DNA of 64,000 nt from Rhizomicrobium palustre (GTDB taxonomy: Bacteria; Pseudomonadota; Alphaproteobacteria; Micropepsales; Micropepsaceae), in assembly GCF_011761565.1 (NCBI RefSeq), contig NZ_JAASRM010000001.1, positions 992,139 through 1,056,138 on the forward strand. Reading direction: 5' to 3'. The notes under the pieces were generated by a model. The model was not told the DNA's origin, did no database searches, and worked only from the letters and a program-made list of their open reading frames with translations. Position 1 is the stretch's first letter, and the number at the start of each line of letters is the position of its first letter. This document shows, in pieces, positions 1 through 10,900 of the stretch. Both the position numbers and the translations under genes were made by a program.

Positions 1-2
1 TT

Positions 3-1541
3 CAGCCAATGGATGCTTTTCTCCGCCCGCGGCGCATTCACCCCGGTGAAGGGATTTTCTTTCGCCGCCATCGCCTTCAGCTTGGGCATGAGGCGGGCCA
101 CCTTATCGCCGCCATAGCCGGTGCCGACGCGGCCCGCATAGATCAAATGTTCGCCATGGCGCACCCCGACCAGAAGCGAGCGGAACCGCCCGTTAGTGTC
201 ACTCCAGCCGCCGATTACCACCTCATGCCCGGCACGGCATTTGGCTTTGGTCCAGGCGCCATCGCGATCTGAACGATAGGGCGCGGAAAGCTTTTTGGAG
301 ACGATGCCTTCGAGCGACATGCGGCAGGCCGATTTAAGCACCGCGTCACCGCCGCTTTCGAAATGGGCGACGTAGCGCAAAGCACCTGTTTGCGGCAGCA
401 AGGCTTCGAGGCGCGCTTTTCGTTCCGAGAGCGGCAGGGCGCGCAAATCCTCGCCGTTTTCAAACAGAAGATCGAAGACGAAATAGATGAGGTTCTCGCT
501 CTTTCCATCCGAGAGCGCGGCTTGCAGCGCTGCGAAATCCGGCGCGCCATTATGATCGAGCGCCACCACTTCGCCATCCAGGATGCAATCGGGAAGCGTG
601 GCGGCAGCTTTGGCGATGGCATTGAACCGCGCCGTCCAATCAAGCCCCTTGCGGGTGCGCAGAATACATTTGCCCTTCTCTATCCGCGCTTGGATCCGAT
701 AACCGTCGAACTTCACCTCATGTACATAGCCGGAAGATTCCGGCGGGTGATCCACCAGCTTGCACAGCATGGGCGAAATGAACCCCGGCATCGCGGTTTT
801 CTTCGGCGGACTTGTTTTCGTAGCTGCCTTTTTGGGGACGGGCTTTTCTTCGGCTTTGCGCCCCACCGGATCGGAATGCTGCGCGTGGTTGGAGTGCCAA
901 ACCGCGTTCTTGGCAAAAGCGGCGCTCAACATGAAGGGCTTGGGCTTTTTGCCCTTGCCGGAAGCAATCTCCTCCATGCTGCGGCCAGAGGCGACGGAGT
1001 GATCTTCATCCAGCAGCGCGTCGGCATTTCCAGGCTGCTCGAATTCGTCGTGGTGCTTGATGAGCAGCCAATTCGGCCGCGCCCGGGATTTTCCGCGCGC
1101 GTATTTATCGTTCTTCATCCGCACCAGGACAAAGCCGCCCTTCAGCTTTTCGCCCATCAGCACGAATTTAAGATCGCCTTTCTTGAGGAGCTTTTCGGGA
1201 TCGCCTTCGGGCTGCCAATAACCGCGATCCCACAGCATTACCGTGCCGCCTCCATATTGTCCTTTGGGAATGGTGCCTTCGAAATCGCCGTAATCGAGGG
1301 GATGATCCTCCACCTCCGCCGCGAGCCGCCGCACGCTGGCATCGACAGAGGGACCTTTGGCGATTGCCCAGGATTTGAACACTCCACCTATCTCCAAGCG
1401 GAAATCATAATGCAGATGGGATGCGGCGTGCTTCTGCACCACAAAACGCAAAGCCTTGGCTGGCAGGACCTTGGCCTTGCCACTCGGCTCTGCGGTGATG
1501 GTGAAATCACGCTTGGCTTGGTAATCAGCGAGTTTGACCAT
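3..1541 (-). CDS. ligD: NHEJ DNA ligase D, partial (runs off left edge)
   Basis: ATP-dependent ligase of bacterial non-homologous end joining, the partner of Ku. The minus-strand frame opens with ATG at 1541 and stays open to the window edge (513 codons seen). About the first 190 residues match the 3'-phosphoesterase module (motifs HYDFRLE, DYGDFEGTIP, GGTVMLWDRG). A low-complexity Lys/Pro linker follows, then the nucleotidyltransferase ligase core with EVKFDGYR, whose lysine is the adenylated residue, and further on DGEVVALD and EGIVSKK. This PE-then-ligase order is the usual proteobacterial one; the polymerase module, if present, would lie beyond the edge. It sits 77 bp downstream of the manganese catalase on the same strand, so the two may be co-transcribed as a stationary-phase or desiccation damage module. 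Probably chromosomal flank, outside the mobile element. The start is set by a GGAGGG stretch a few bases upstream. Confidence 0.9.
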   Translation of the reverse strand, partial: MVKLADYQAKRDFTITAEPSGKAKVLPAKALRFVVQKHAASHLHYDFRLEIGGVFKSWAIAKGPSVDASVRRLAAEVEDHPLDYGDFEGTIPKGQYGGGTVMLWDRGYWQPEGDPEKLLKKGDLKFVLMGEKLKGGFVLVRMKNDKYARGKSRARPNWLLIKHHDEFEQPGNADALLDEDHSVASGRSMEEIASGKGKKPKPFMLSAAFAKNAVWHSNHAQHSDPVGRKAEEKPVPKKAATKTSPPKKTAMPGFISPMLCKLVDHPPESSGYVHEVKFDGYRIQARIEKGKCILRTRKGLDWTARFNAIAKAAATLPDCILDGEVVALDHNGAPDFAALQAALSDGKSENLIYFVFDLLFENGEDLRALPLSERKARLEALLPQTGALRYVAHFESGGDAVLKSACRMSLEGIVSKKLSAPYRSDRDGAWTKAKCRAGHEVVIGGWSDTNGRFRSLLVGVRHGEHLIYAGRVGTGYGGDKVARLMPKLKAMAAKENPFTGVNAPRAEKSIHWL

Positions 1542-1618
1542 GCATCCCTCCGGCAGGAGGGAACGCGCCAAGGCGAAAATGGATGCGAACGGGCGCCGCA
1601 GCGCCCGCCCTTAAGAAT

Positions 1619-2527
1619 TCACGCGACCTTGGTCGTTTTACCGGCGCCAGGGCCAGCCCCGAGATCGGCGCCGGTGATGACATCGGCGTCCGGGTCCGAA
1701 CTCAAGCGCTCGGCCATGGCGTCGAGGGCAGTTTCTTCCTCTTCGGACAGGCTAACCGAAGCGGAGCCATCGCCGCCATCGACGGCGATCTGCAAGCCCG
1801 GCTCATCGATACGCTCCCATTGCGGACCGTCATTCCAAGGCCCGGTGAGATCGCCATCGATATCGCCATCGCCGCGCGAGAGATTATAGTATTTGTCGGC
1901 AAAGCTCGGATCAGCAGGAAGCTTGCCAGACGGGAAGTTGTTCTCGATGGAATAGAGCGCCTTCTCGAAGGATTTCTGATGCGCCACTTCACGCGTCATC
2001 AAGAAGCCGAGCGCATCCTTGACGCCGGCATCATCGGTAACGTTGATGAGCCGCTCGTAAATGACCTTGGCGCGGGATTCCGCGGCGATGTTGGAGCGCA
2101 AATCGCAGGTCGGATCGCCGATGGTGTCGATGTAAGCCGATGTCCACGGCACCGAGCCCGAATGCGTCAGCGCAGGACCACCGCCATAAAGCAGCGAGGT
2201 GGTGTGGCTGTCATTGCCCTGGCCCAGAGACACATAAAGGTCTGCTTCCGCCATGGCGCCTTCGGAGAGTTCGGCTTTGACGCCCTTGTTCAACATGGCG
2301 ACGATCATGCCGATCACCTCGAGATGGGAAAGTTCCTCGGTGGCGATATCGATCAGCATGTCCTTGCGGCCCGGATCGTCTTCAGCGAGGTACTGGGTGA
2401 AGTAGCGCATGGCCGCGGCGAGTTCGCCCTGCGGGCCGCCGAATTGTTCCAGCATCAGATTGGCGAGCGCGGGATTGGTCTCGCCCACACGCACCGTATA
2501 CATGAGCTTCTTGTTATGCATGAACAT
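1619..2527 (-). CDS. manganese (non-haem) catalase
   Basis: Dimanganese catalase that dismutates hydrogen peroxide. The ferritin-like four-helix core is visible: LEQFGGPQGELAAAMRYF (first Glu ligand), EELSHLEVIG (Glu and His) and REVAHQKSFEKAL (Glu and His). The C-terminal part carries the family's NLSRGDGD and PWNDG segments and then an acidic, Ser/Glu-rich tail. I chose ATG 2527, giving about 302 residues, because the family usually starts just before this helix (MFMHNKKL here). The frame stays open upstream to 2668, which would add 47 unlikely residues running up to the tRNA fragment. Cytoplasmic; same strand and just upstream of ligD. Confidence 0.9.
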   Translation of the reverse strand: MFMHNKKLMYTVRVGETNPALANLMLEQFGGPQGELAAAMRYFTQYLAEDDPGRKDMLIDIATEELSHLEVIGMIVAMLNKGVKAELSEGAMAEADLYVSLGQGNDSHTTSLLYGGGPALTHSGSVPWTSAYIDTIGDPTCDLRSNIAAESRAKVIYERLINVTDDAGVKDALGFLMTREVAHQKSFEKALYSIENNFPSGKLPADPSFADKYYNLSRGDGDIDGDLTGPWNDGPQWERIDEPGLQIAVDGGDGSASVSLSEEEETALDAMAERLSSDPDADVITGADLGAGPGAGKTTKVA

Positions 2528-2669
2528 GAGAGGCTTGCCTTTCGCGGGATATCCACGAAGGCCAACGCCCCAAACAGAAGCCGGTGCCGCGCGCACCGGA
2601 TGAGGCGCGTGCAAACAAAGCGGCTCCCCGGTGGGGAGGTTCACTTCTGATCTGAAGGGATTTTTCACT

Positions 2670-2716
2670 TGGAGCGGGCGAGGCGAATCGAACGCCCGAC
2701 CCTAACCTTGGCAACG
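2670..2716 (-). other. 3' half of tRNA-Gly(GCC): probable attachment site
   Basis: On the minus strand this reads as the anticodon loop (TTGCCAA), the 3' side of the anticodon stem (GGTT), variable loop, a T arm with TTCGATTC and an acceptor 3' strand ending in CGCCCGCTCCA. Sequence further 5' does not form a D arm or the acceptor 5' strand, so this is a half tRNA gene rather than a working one. Elements that integrate into tRNA genes rebuild the tRNA at one end and leave exactly such a 3' duplicate at the other. With the tRNA on the minus strand, the element is expected to the right of this site. No second copy or intact tRNA-Gly was found in the window. Confidence 0.75.
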
Positions 2717-3157
2717 TGGATCCTTCTAGCGGAAATTGGCAGGATTTCTGGGATTCTGGCTGAGATCGGCGCCGAACGGAGCGCGAACTAACACAGAACA
2801 TGCGAGAACGTAAACCCAAAGTTTTCTCAAGTCACCATGTTGGCAAAGCAGCTTCTCTATCAACTTCGAGGTTCGGTGCTGGTGATATCTCATTGCCGAT
2901 ACGCTGCCTCTGCAAAATCCGCGAAAGCAACGAGGGCGTCTTGCGAGGAGAGTGCGTGTGTCGAAGCGCTCACCTTTGCGTCAAGGAGTGAAAGACACCG
3001 CCCAGTCATCTGAGCAATCGCATCTATCTCACTCAGATTTCAACGAATTGGCTGTCGCACTGCCGTGCTCAATTCAACCTCATGTCACGAACGTGATGAC
3101 GGAACTCAGGACCCCACATGATTGCAAGCGTCGATCGGAGAGTTCACACTGCCATGA
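2717..3157. other. 441 bp between the att-like site and the first cargo gene
   Basis: No convincing gene. The stretch is more AT-rich than the flank on the left. The only structure noted is a short dyad, TCACG-AA-CGTGA, at 3085-3096. It probably represents the terminal segment of the element next to attL/attR. Confidence 0.4.
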
Positions 3158-4750
3158 TCAAAATTTCAGCCCATATAGATGAGCGAGGACTTTCTCAATT
3201 GTCTTTCGGTAATTCACAATATCTGCGTCAAGTACGTCGAGCGTTGCACGTTCATGGATGAGCTTATTTCTCATCAGATAATAATGCTTCGCTTTCCCAA
3301 TAAGCGTGTCCGGGATCTTGATCGGCAATTTCGCCTGCACCGTATTCATAACCTCTGTCCGGGACCTAAAGATACCCGCGATACGGCTGTCCGTGTATTC
3401 TCTTGCAGGAAATAGATCATCGCGGTGAACGATGAACTCCTTGAGAGCGATTTCGAAATTACTGTCTAGAATGATCAAAGCCAGTCGGTTCTTCGTTGCG
3501 TAGGTCTGACGTGAGACCAATTCTACCGCTGCCATCGCTTCGACAAGCCCTAGTGTCCACGGGTGATCGCCGAGGACTTTCTTGTTACGCAGCTTTAGCT
3601 TTTCGGCGCGAGATTTATTCCGCTTGGGCAGATCTGGCATATGAAGGAAGTGTCCCGCATCCACATCCTCGGGCCTCATAATCTCCATAGAGCCGGACTT
3701 GTGTCGGAAAACATTTCCATCCCAATCATCCTTTAGGCGCCGAGATAGTTTGCTGAAGTAGCTTGTTAGCTGGACGACCGTTGGCCTCACCCGCTGAAAT
3801 GCGGGGTGACTAAAATTGATCCCGTTTTTGCTGCTGTTCCAAGGCATCAAGATTGCGGGTCCAGTTAGACGAACAATCACACGGCTGAGCGAAATGTCCC
3901 AATGAGGAACCCCCGCCTCAAGTGAGTTCAGATAGCCGACTTCCCTGCTCTTTAGCTCCTTAACAATCAGGCGATCGTTACAATAGAAATAGACACCGTA
4001 GTTGTCCTCCTCTGGATTGCGATCAACGATAAGACCGCCCGTAATATCTACTTGGATTACCCCATCGTCGCCAAAGCGTGAGGCAAAGACAGCTCTTCGT
4101 GGAACTTGGTTTGGTGGGTAGGACCAGTTTTCAAACGAGATCGCTTGAACAGGTGCCTCATTCAGCAAAATCAGACAGCCATCACCAATAAATCGGCAGT
4201 ATGTTTGCCCAAGATGAATGGCGATCTCCTCTAGATCGTGCTGGATAAAGGGTTTTCTGAGGTGTGATATGTGAACTCGCGTTGTTCCCGAGGGAATATC
4301 TGGCACTTCATACCCACGCAAATGCCAGTCGTCGTGCCCTAGCCACGCTTTATCAATTTCAATTTGATGCGTGTTCTCGCCTCGATGGTGGGTCGTGATT
4401 TCAACTCTTTCGCCGAGCGCGATGCTGGCGCGTTTGCTACCCACTCCGAATATTCCGACGATCTCGGCATGAGGATCGTTTTTACTACCACCCGGGGCAA
4501 GCAGAAATCGGAGATCCTCTACCCCAACGCCGCCGGCATTATCGGAGACGTATATGAGTTGGCGTGCAACGTCGAGCACAACAGAAACAACAAGCTGCTT
4601 CCGCTTGCTACCCTGTCGCCAAATGTCGATAGCGTTGTCGACGAGTTCGCATAACGCGGTCTTCAGGTCATAGTCACTCATTATCGACCAGAACATCCGC
4701 TTGTCAGGAGTTCCGTCGATTAGGGCCACTTCTCTTTTTTCTGTGGTCAT
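3158..4750 (-). CDS. GHKL (Hsp90/MutL-like) ATPase with C-terminal HEPN-type motif
   Basis: A 530-residue protein. The first ~170 residues carry the GHKL ATP-binding fold: N-box ELVDNAID near residue 37, a G1-like VSDNAGGVG and a G2-like GIFGVGSKRAS. The middle looks like the transducer part of MutL/Hsp90-type proteins. Residues ~490-530 contain RNKLIH (Arg494, His499), the R-N-x3-H signature of HEPN domains, which are often RNases in toxins and defence proteins. It lies just downstream of the giant DUF4011 helicase gene on the same strand (207 bp gap). The neighbourhood is relatively AT-rich compared with the trb region, consistent with acquired cargo. I infer a sensor ATPase coupled to an RNase-like effector, probably anti-phage. 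A plain MutL-like ATPase with a chance RN...H motif remains possible. Confidence 0.6.
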   Translation of the reverse strand: MTTEKREVALIDGTPDKRMFWSIMSDYDLKTALCELVDNAIDIWRQGSKRKQLVVSVVLDVARQLIYVSDNAGGVGVEDLRFLLAPGGSKNDPHAEIVGIFGVGSKRASIALGERVEITTHHRGENTHQIEIDKAWLGHDDWHLRGYEVPDIPSGTTRVHISHLRKPFIQHDLEEIAIHLGQTYCRFIGDGCLILLNEAPVQAISFENWSYPPNQVPRRAVFASRFGDDGVIQVDITGGLIVDRNPEEDNYGVYFYCNDRLIVKELKSREVGYLNSLEAGVPHWDISLSRVIVRLTGPAILMPWNSSKNGINFSHPAFQRVRPTVVQLTSYFSKLSRRLKDDWDGNVFRHKSGSMEIMRPEDVDAGHFLHMPDLPKRNKSRAEKLKLRNKKVLGDHPWTLGLVEAMAAVELVSRQTYATKNRLALIILDSNFEIALKEFIVHRDDLFPAREYTDSRIAGIFRSRTEVMNTVQAKLPIKIPDTLIGKAKHYYLMRNKLIHERATLDVLDADIVNYRKTIEKVLAHLYGLKF

Positions 4751-4956
4751 GGGACCGAAATCGAAAAGAGAAAAGATGTCTCGTTAGTAACTTATAGCTG
4801 AGTCCTTATCCTAGGGCCACACGCTGACGTTTGCGAGGCAATCGCAATTAGTCTCTTGTCCGATGGAGTGACTGTAGACACTACTCCTTTACGCCTTTGA
4901 GCCGGCAGATCTCGTATAGCCTACCTTGCTCGGCGTGCTGCCAAACACGACGTTGA

Positions 4957-7900
4957 TCACTTCCTGCTGGTAATGAAGCTCGCCATTTGACTAAGCGACA
5001 GCTCCTGTGTCGAATTGGCGACACGAACATAAAAACGCTCCGCCGTATTCCCTCCTCGATCCGGCAGTTTAACAACCACACCCGTCGGCGACTTCTGGAC
5101 ATCAACCCTGCAGAGTGTCTTGCCTGCCAAAATCGGAAAGCTCAGTCGTAGGCGCGTAGCGTGAAAAGCGGGACCAAAATGTGAATTGATGAGGTGTGTC
5201 AAATGCAGCTCGAACTTGTCGCGATTTCCGCCGCTCAAAGTTGAGATGTCACTTTCGATACCCGTGATAATGCCGTCATCACGAACACCAATTAACAGGA
5301 TTCCGCCAGCTTGGTTCGTAAAGCCCGCAATAGTCTTTATGACAACGTCTTCGAGTTTGCGGTTTACGGCATTCATCTCTACATCCCACCGCAACGTCTG
5401 CTTAAATTCGAGACGTTCGCTCTCGCCACTGTCAATCAGGGCATGTAACGCGTCTTGAGGTAGCGTTTGAGGAACTGGACGGTCGGCTGCTGGTCCCGCA
5501 ACAAGAAGCTCATTCTGCACAACCAAATCCCTGCTCGAAATACCACGCGATATGGCGGCATCAATGACGGACTTTAGTTGAGCGCTAGTCGCCTTGAAGC
5601 CAAGGTTACGCGAGACAAATTGAATTACTTGGTCTGGTGTAGCTCCAAAGTTTGCCTGCACCACCTGAAGAATCGCAGCACGCAATTCTGTAGGTGGAAG
5701 CATCTCAGGCTTGCGCAATCCCAACGAGCGCACCTCAGCCCTATTCCGAACTGAGGGATCAGCTCCTGGCAACCACAAGAAATTGTCCTCGCGATACATA
5801 TGCCCCTGCGCTGTTGAAGCAATTACCGCCCGCTCCACAGCCTCTCGAATACGCCCGCCAGCTCGTTCAATACCCCAAGCATCCCGTAGGCGAGCTATCA
5901 CCTCGTCCACGTGCACGGGTCCTTCGCGAGAAACAACTTGTTCTGCGAGATAACTCAAAACACCGGTTGGTGTCAGATGGAGCTCCTCTGGTGCGGCAGG
6001 GGGTTTCCGAATGCAAGCCTCCTGATAGGGGCCATTAAATGGAGCGGCATCCTCCTCTAGCTCCGCCAAACCAACTTCGGTGACGTTCTCACGTTCGATC
6101 GTGACCACATCTACCGGCACCGCGCGCGGCGCAGTTTTACGTTGAGCATCACGCGTCCGAAGCTCCGCTTTTGCCTCTTCTATCTTAGCGATTAATCGCT
6201 CCAATTCTTCGCCAGGCCTCTGAAACCAATCCGCACTCCATATCCTATGGATGTACCAACCGTGATCTTCCAACACGGCTCGCCGAATACGGTCCCGATC
6301 TCGCGCTGATCGGGCTGCACGATAAGATGCCCCGTCACACTCCACACCGAGAATATAGCGCCCAGGTTGATCGGGATCGGCAACCGCCACATCAATGAAG
6401 AGACCTGCAATCCCCACATTACGATGAACCTGATATCCTTTATCCTGGAGTGCCCTAGCGATTTGGGCCTCCAACACCCCCTCGTGATCGCGGCCAGTCG
6501 CTTCTACATGTGAAAGACGCCCCGTTCTGGCAAAGTGCAAAAAGAGACGAAAAGCGAGGATACCCTTGCGAGTGGATGCAAAATCGGGGTCGATATCCTC
6601 GTCCGTGATGGATGAGAAAACCTCACAGCGACGCTTCGCCCGGCTGATCAAAACGTTGAGACGCCGGTCACCGCCGGTGGATCCCAACGGTCCAAACCTC
6701 ATCGCTACCTTTCCACCAACAGCGCTAGCCGCGTAACCGACAGAGATGAAGATAACGTCGCGCTCGTCGCCCTGCACGTTCTCCAAATTCTTGATAAAGA
6801 ACGGTTCGGCCGTTTGTTGCTGGAAGAACGCATCTTGTTCAGGTGCAAGTCCACGGCGCAACAATTCAAGTTGTTCAAGAACTGCGCGCCGCTGCTGAGA
6901 CGAAAATGCGACGACGCCTAATGACTGATCTGCATTGGTGAGGGCATGCTCTATAATCGCCTTAGCAACAGCCTTTGCTTCAATGATATTAGTGCGCGTT
7001 TTTCCTGTATCGAATAAACCGTCCGCAACATGATGAAACCGCAATCCCATTCCAGCTTCGTTCGTATAAGGGCTAGGAACTATAAAAAGTTTATTTTCGT
7101 AGAACTGCGAGTTAGAAACAGCGATCAGTGATTGATGGCGGCTGCGATAATGCCAACGCAACATGCGCGTTGGCAGACCGCGTGCTGTGAATAATCCCAG
7201 AATACTTTCTATGTCTGCGACTTTAGCGGCATCTTCATCGTCGTCGTTGTCAGCGGCCGCCGTTGTCATCTTGCTGAAGAAAGTTGTGGGTGGCAATTGC
7301 TGGGGGTCACCAACGACAACTACCTGCTTGCAACGCGCCACAGCGCCAAACGCATCTACTGGCTGAATCTGACTGGCTTCGTCCATGACCAAAAGGTCGA
7401 ACTCGATAGCCCCTGGCGGTAAAAATTGAGCCACAGATAACGGGCTTACCATTAATACCGGTTTTAGGGCCTGAATCGCTGGAGCCGCCTTCTCCATCAA
7501 CTGTCGAATAGGCATGTGCCCGCGCTTCCTGGCGATCTCACCACGTAGAATTTTTAGAGGTCCCGCAGTTCCGCCTTGCGTAGGTGGAATACGCCGATGA
7601 TGCGCACGGGCAACGTCCAACCTCGATTGCCGGATACGCATCTGATCGAGATCTGAGAATTCACTGACAAGCTTATTATGTAGGAAACCATTAAAGCGAG
7701 CGAGCTCGGGATCCAGGCGTATCATATCATTGAAGATTGCTTCAAATACGCTCAGTTCGAAAAGGGGGAGCACTTCTTCAGTGGCAATAGCCCCCTGCTC
7801 CAAACCTTCTACGAATTCACCTAAGCCATCTTTTTGGGCGGCATCTGCTCGGTCACGATATTCGATCCACTTCGGTAGAGCCTCGCCAGAAACCACCCAA

Positions 7901-10900
7901 GTGCCAAGGCGACGAGTTAGCCGCTCAAGATAGCAACTCGACGGTTCGGCATGCCCCAAGGCCAGCACTCGATCCAAGCGAATAGCATCACAAAACGCCT
8001 TAATACGTCGCACAAAAGTATCACGATCTTGACTTAGGACAGCGACGCGCTTTGCGATATCAATGCGGTCCGGAATTCTACTGGCTAAATGACGAATATC
8101 AGCATTTTCTTTGATCCAATGGGCTGCATTACCAAGCACCGTCCAATTTGAGTTCGCCCCTCCCCAAGCGCCAGCGAACGCTTCTTTCCCGAGTGCATCA
8201 GCAGAAACCAATCCGGCCAAGCACCTCTGCCCATCTCCTAGAGCATCAAGAATGCGGCGCCGTTCGGGTAATTGCGATGGCACGGATATGAAGATGGACT
8301 TACAAATGGCATCAGTCGCAGCCAATCGGGTGAGCCTTGGTAGCGCTGCCGCGAGATCAGCCTGAAGAATCGATTGGGCCCCTCCAAAAAATGGCTTAGC
8401 TGCGCGATCCAGTGCCAACCAAAGCCGATTCAGCTCCGATTTTAATTCGTTCAAATCTTTTGAGATTTTGGAGCTTAACTCCCGCAGACTATCCTGGTCA
8501 GGTTTGCGTGCGGCGATCAACCGTGGCTCAGCGCCCAAATCACCGAGACTGCGCATCCATGCAACGAGCGCCCGAAGTGGCGCTGGAGCAGAACGCTCTC
8601 CCCTCCAATGAGAGCCGAACGCTTTGCGTCCGAGATCATCCCCCTTCTGAATCTCTTCGAGAGCTGCTTGGCCCCGACATAGCGCATCCAGTAAAGGAAG
8701 TATCTCTTCAAGCTTAAGCTTGGGATCAGCAAGCACCGAGCGGACAAGTTTATTCGCCTTACGCCAATCACCGTTGAAGATACGGAACACACTGTTACCA
8801 TGCGACGCTAAAGTGGCACGAGCGGCAGAGAAATCCTGCCTCCACGCCGCATCCACAAGCCGCTGTCCGATTACTAGTTTTGCCTCATCAAATTTAAATA
8901 CAGCTTCCGCAAGATCCCCGGCCTGTTCTACTCCCGCGTTCCAAAGTTCCGCGGCAAATGCCTCCGGACTCGCAGATGGTGCGCAAGCAACGCGGTCTGC
9001 GATAAGAGTAAGGCGATCGATACTGCGCAGCGTGGAACAGGCAGTGGTGCCAAGTTCCTGAGAAAGCCTCTCCACATCACGAATAAGATCGGGCACGTGT
9101 TCAACAATGCGGGCGAGATCTGAAAAATCCTCCAATCGAAACTCATCAGGAAGATCGCTGAGGTCCAGGTTCAAACCGGTAGCGTCTGTAGCCCATCCTT
9201 CACTTGAAACGGTACCTGCCAAAGCCTCAGTGCACCGGGCATAAGATGCGCCGGCTGCAACGAGTGCATCAATCATATCAACCTGATTAATCCAGCACGC
9301 GGAGGCTAAAGCGCCTGGATCCAGATTCGGTGCACTGGCGATACGATCAGCCAATTCCTGAAGACGATTAAAATCGGCTAGCGTCACAGGGGAGGAAATT
9401 TCCAAGAGAACGGCAAGTTCGTCGCCGCGAGCTCGTAGCTGGCATAAGATCTCGGAAAGCTCAGGAAGCGGTTGAAGTATCCTGTCTCTATCCATTGGTG
9501 AGATAGGGCCTAGCTGCACGCCATGCCAGGGGTGCTCCAGAGGAGGACCGATCTCAGCTATCCGCTCTGTAAGCTCCTTGAGAAGCTCATAACGCAGCCG
9601 AAAGTCTTCTGTCGACCAACGAGCTGCCTGGGGAAGAAATATATCAGACGCCCTACGCTCATCATTTCTCAGACGCACAAGATGGCCAATTACTTGATAA
9701 GGAGTAAGCTCTGACGGCTTGTGAAGGCAGTGCATGCGGTCAGCATGATCATTAAGCCGGTCTCTAGCCTCCGTCAGCCGCCGAAGTAGTAAATCGGCTT
9801 CCTCTCCCTTTGGCGCACCGAGCTGCCAAGTGCGTTCCAATTCTCTAATAACATCGCGCTTTTTTGCTTTATGGCTATGTAACTCAAGGCAGGCATCACC
9901 CACACCAGTGCTATCAAGACGCCGTTTCACAACCTCTAAAGCCGCCATTTTTTCAGCAACAAATAGTACTGTTTTTCCGTCGGCGACTGCTGAAGCAATG
10001 ATATTGGCGATCGTTTGTGACTTTCCAGTACCTGGAGGTCCCTGAATAACAAGGTTGCGCCCACGCCGAACTTCATGGACAGCGAGCGTCTGAGAACTAT
10101 CGCTATCAACAATATGTAACATCTCAGAGGGCGCGATTTTCCGATCAATCACCTCATCTTCTGCGATCAGATTATCGTCGTTATCAAATCCATCCGTTAG
10201 CAGGGCTTTCACTAATGGAAGCTCGGTGATTTTGGATTTCGGCGGCCAAATATCGGGGTCTAGGTCCCGATACATGAGGAACTTGGCGAATGAAAAGAAG
10301 CCAAGAACTATATCGTTCGGCTGCACAGTCCAGCCAGGCTTTGCTGAAACCGCTTCTGAAACTGCAGCCGCATAGTCTGAGGGTTTGAAATCGTCTTCGG
10401 CCACAAATGCAGGAAGCCGAATACCGTGAAGACGATCTAGAAATGCTTCTAACGAGAGATTGGAAGCGACGTCTTCTTGGCGCCAGCGAAGTTTAAACTT
10501 TTCGGCAGCATTACCTCGTTCCAATGAGACAGGAACAAGCACAAGAGGAGCAAATCTCGTATTTTCCGCGTTTGTCGGATCAACCCACTTGAGCGTTCCC
10601 AGTGCGAGAAACAGGATGTTAACGCCCTGCTCTTCCTCAAGTGTCCGAGAGTCCGTATACAGGCTGAGAAGTCGTTTTTGGAGACCTGCTGGTGTCAGGC
10701 GCGTTTGAAGACGCGTATCAATATGTCTATTAGCGACCCCACGCTCATCAACGCCATCATCTTCGGGCTGAGCAAGCTCGTCGATCTCTTCATCGTCGGC
10801 GTCATCTGCTCCAACTGCGGACTTCCCAGCTAGAAAGGTGAACGGTCTTCCGCCCGTTACAAGTAGCCGAAACACTTCGTCCGGTAGTTCGTCGATGATT

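Noticed and set aside
363-1889. 508-codon plus-strand open frame
   Set aside because: Antisense to ligD, whose minus frame has clear ligase motifs; the plus frame shows no family pattern.
1583-2650. 355-codon plus-strand open frame
   Set aside because: Mirror of the manganese catalase codons; no motifs.
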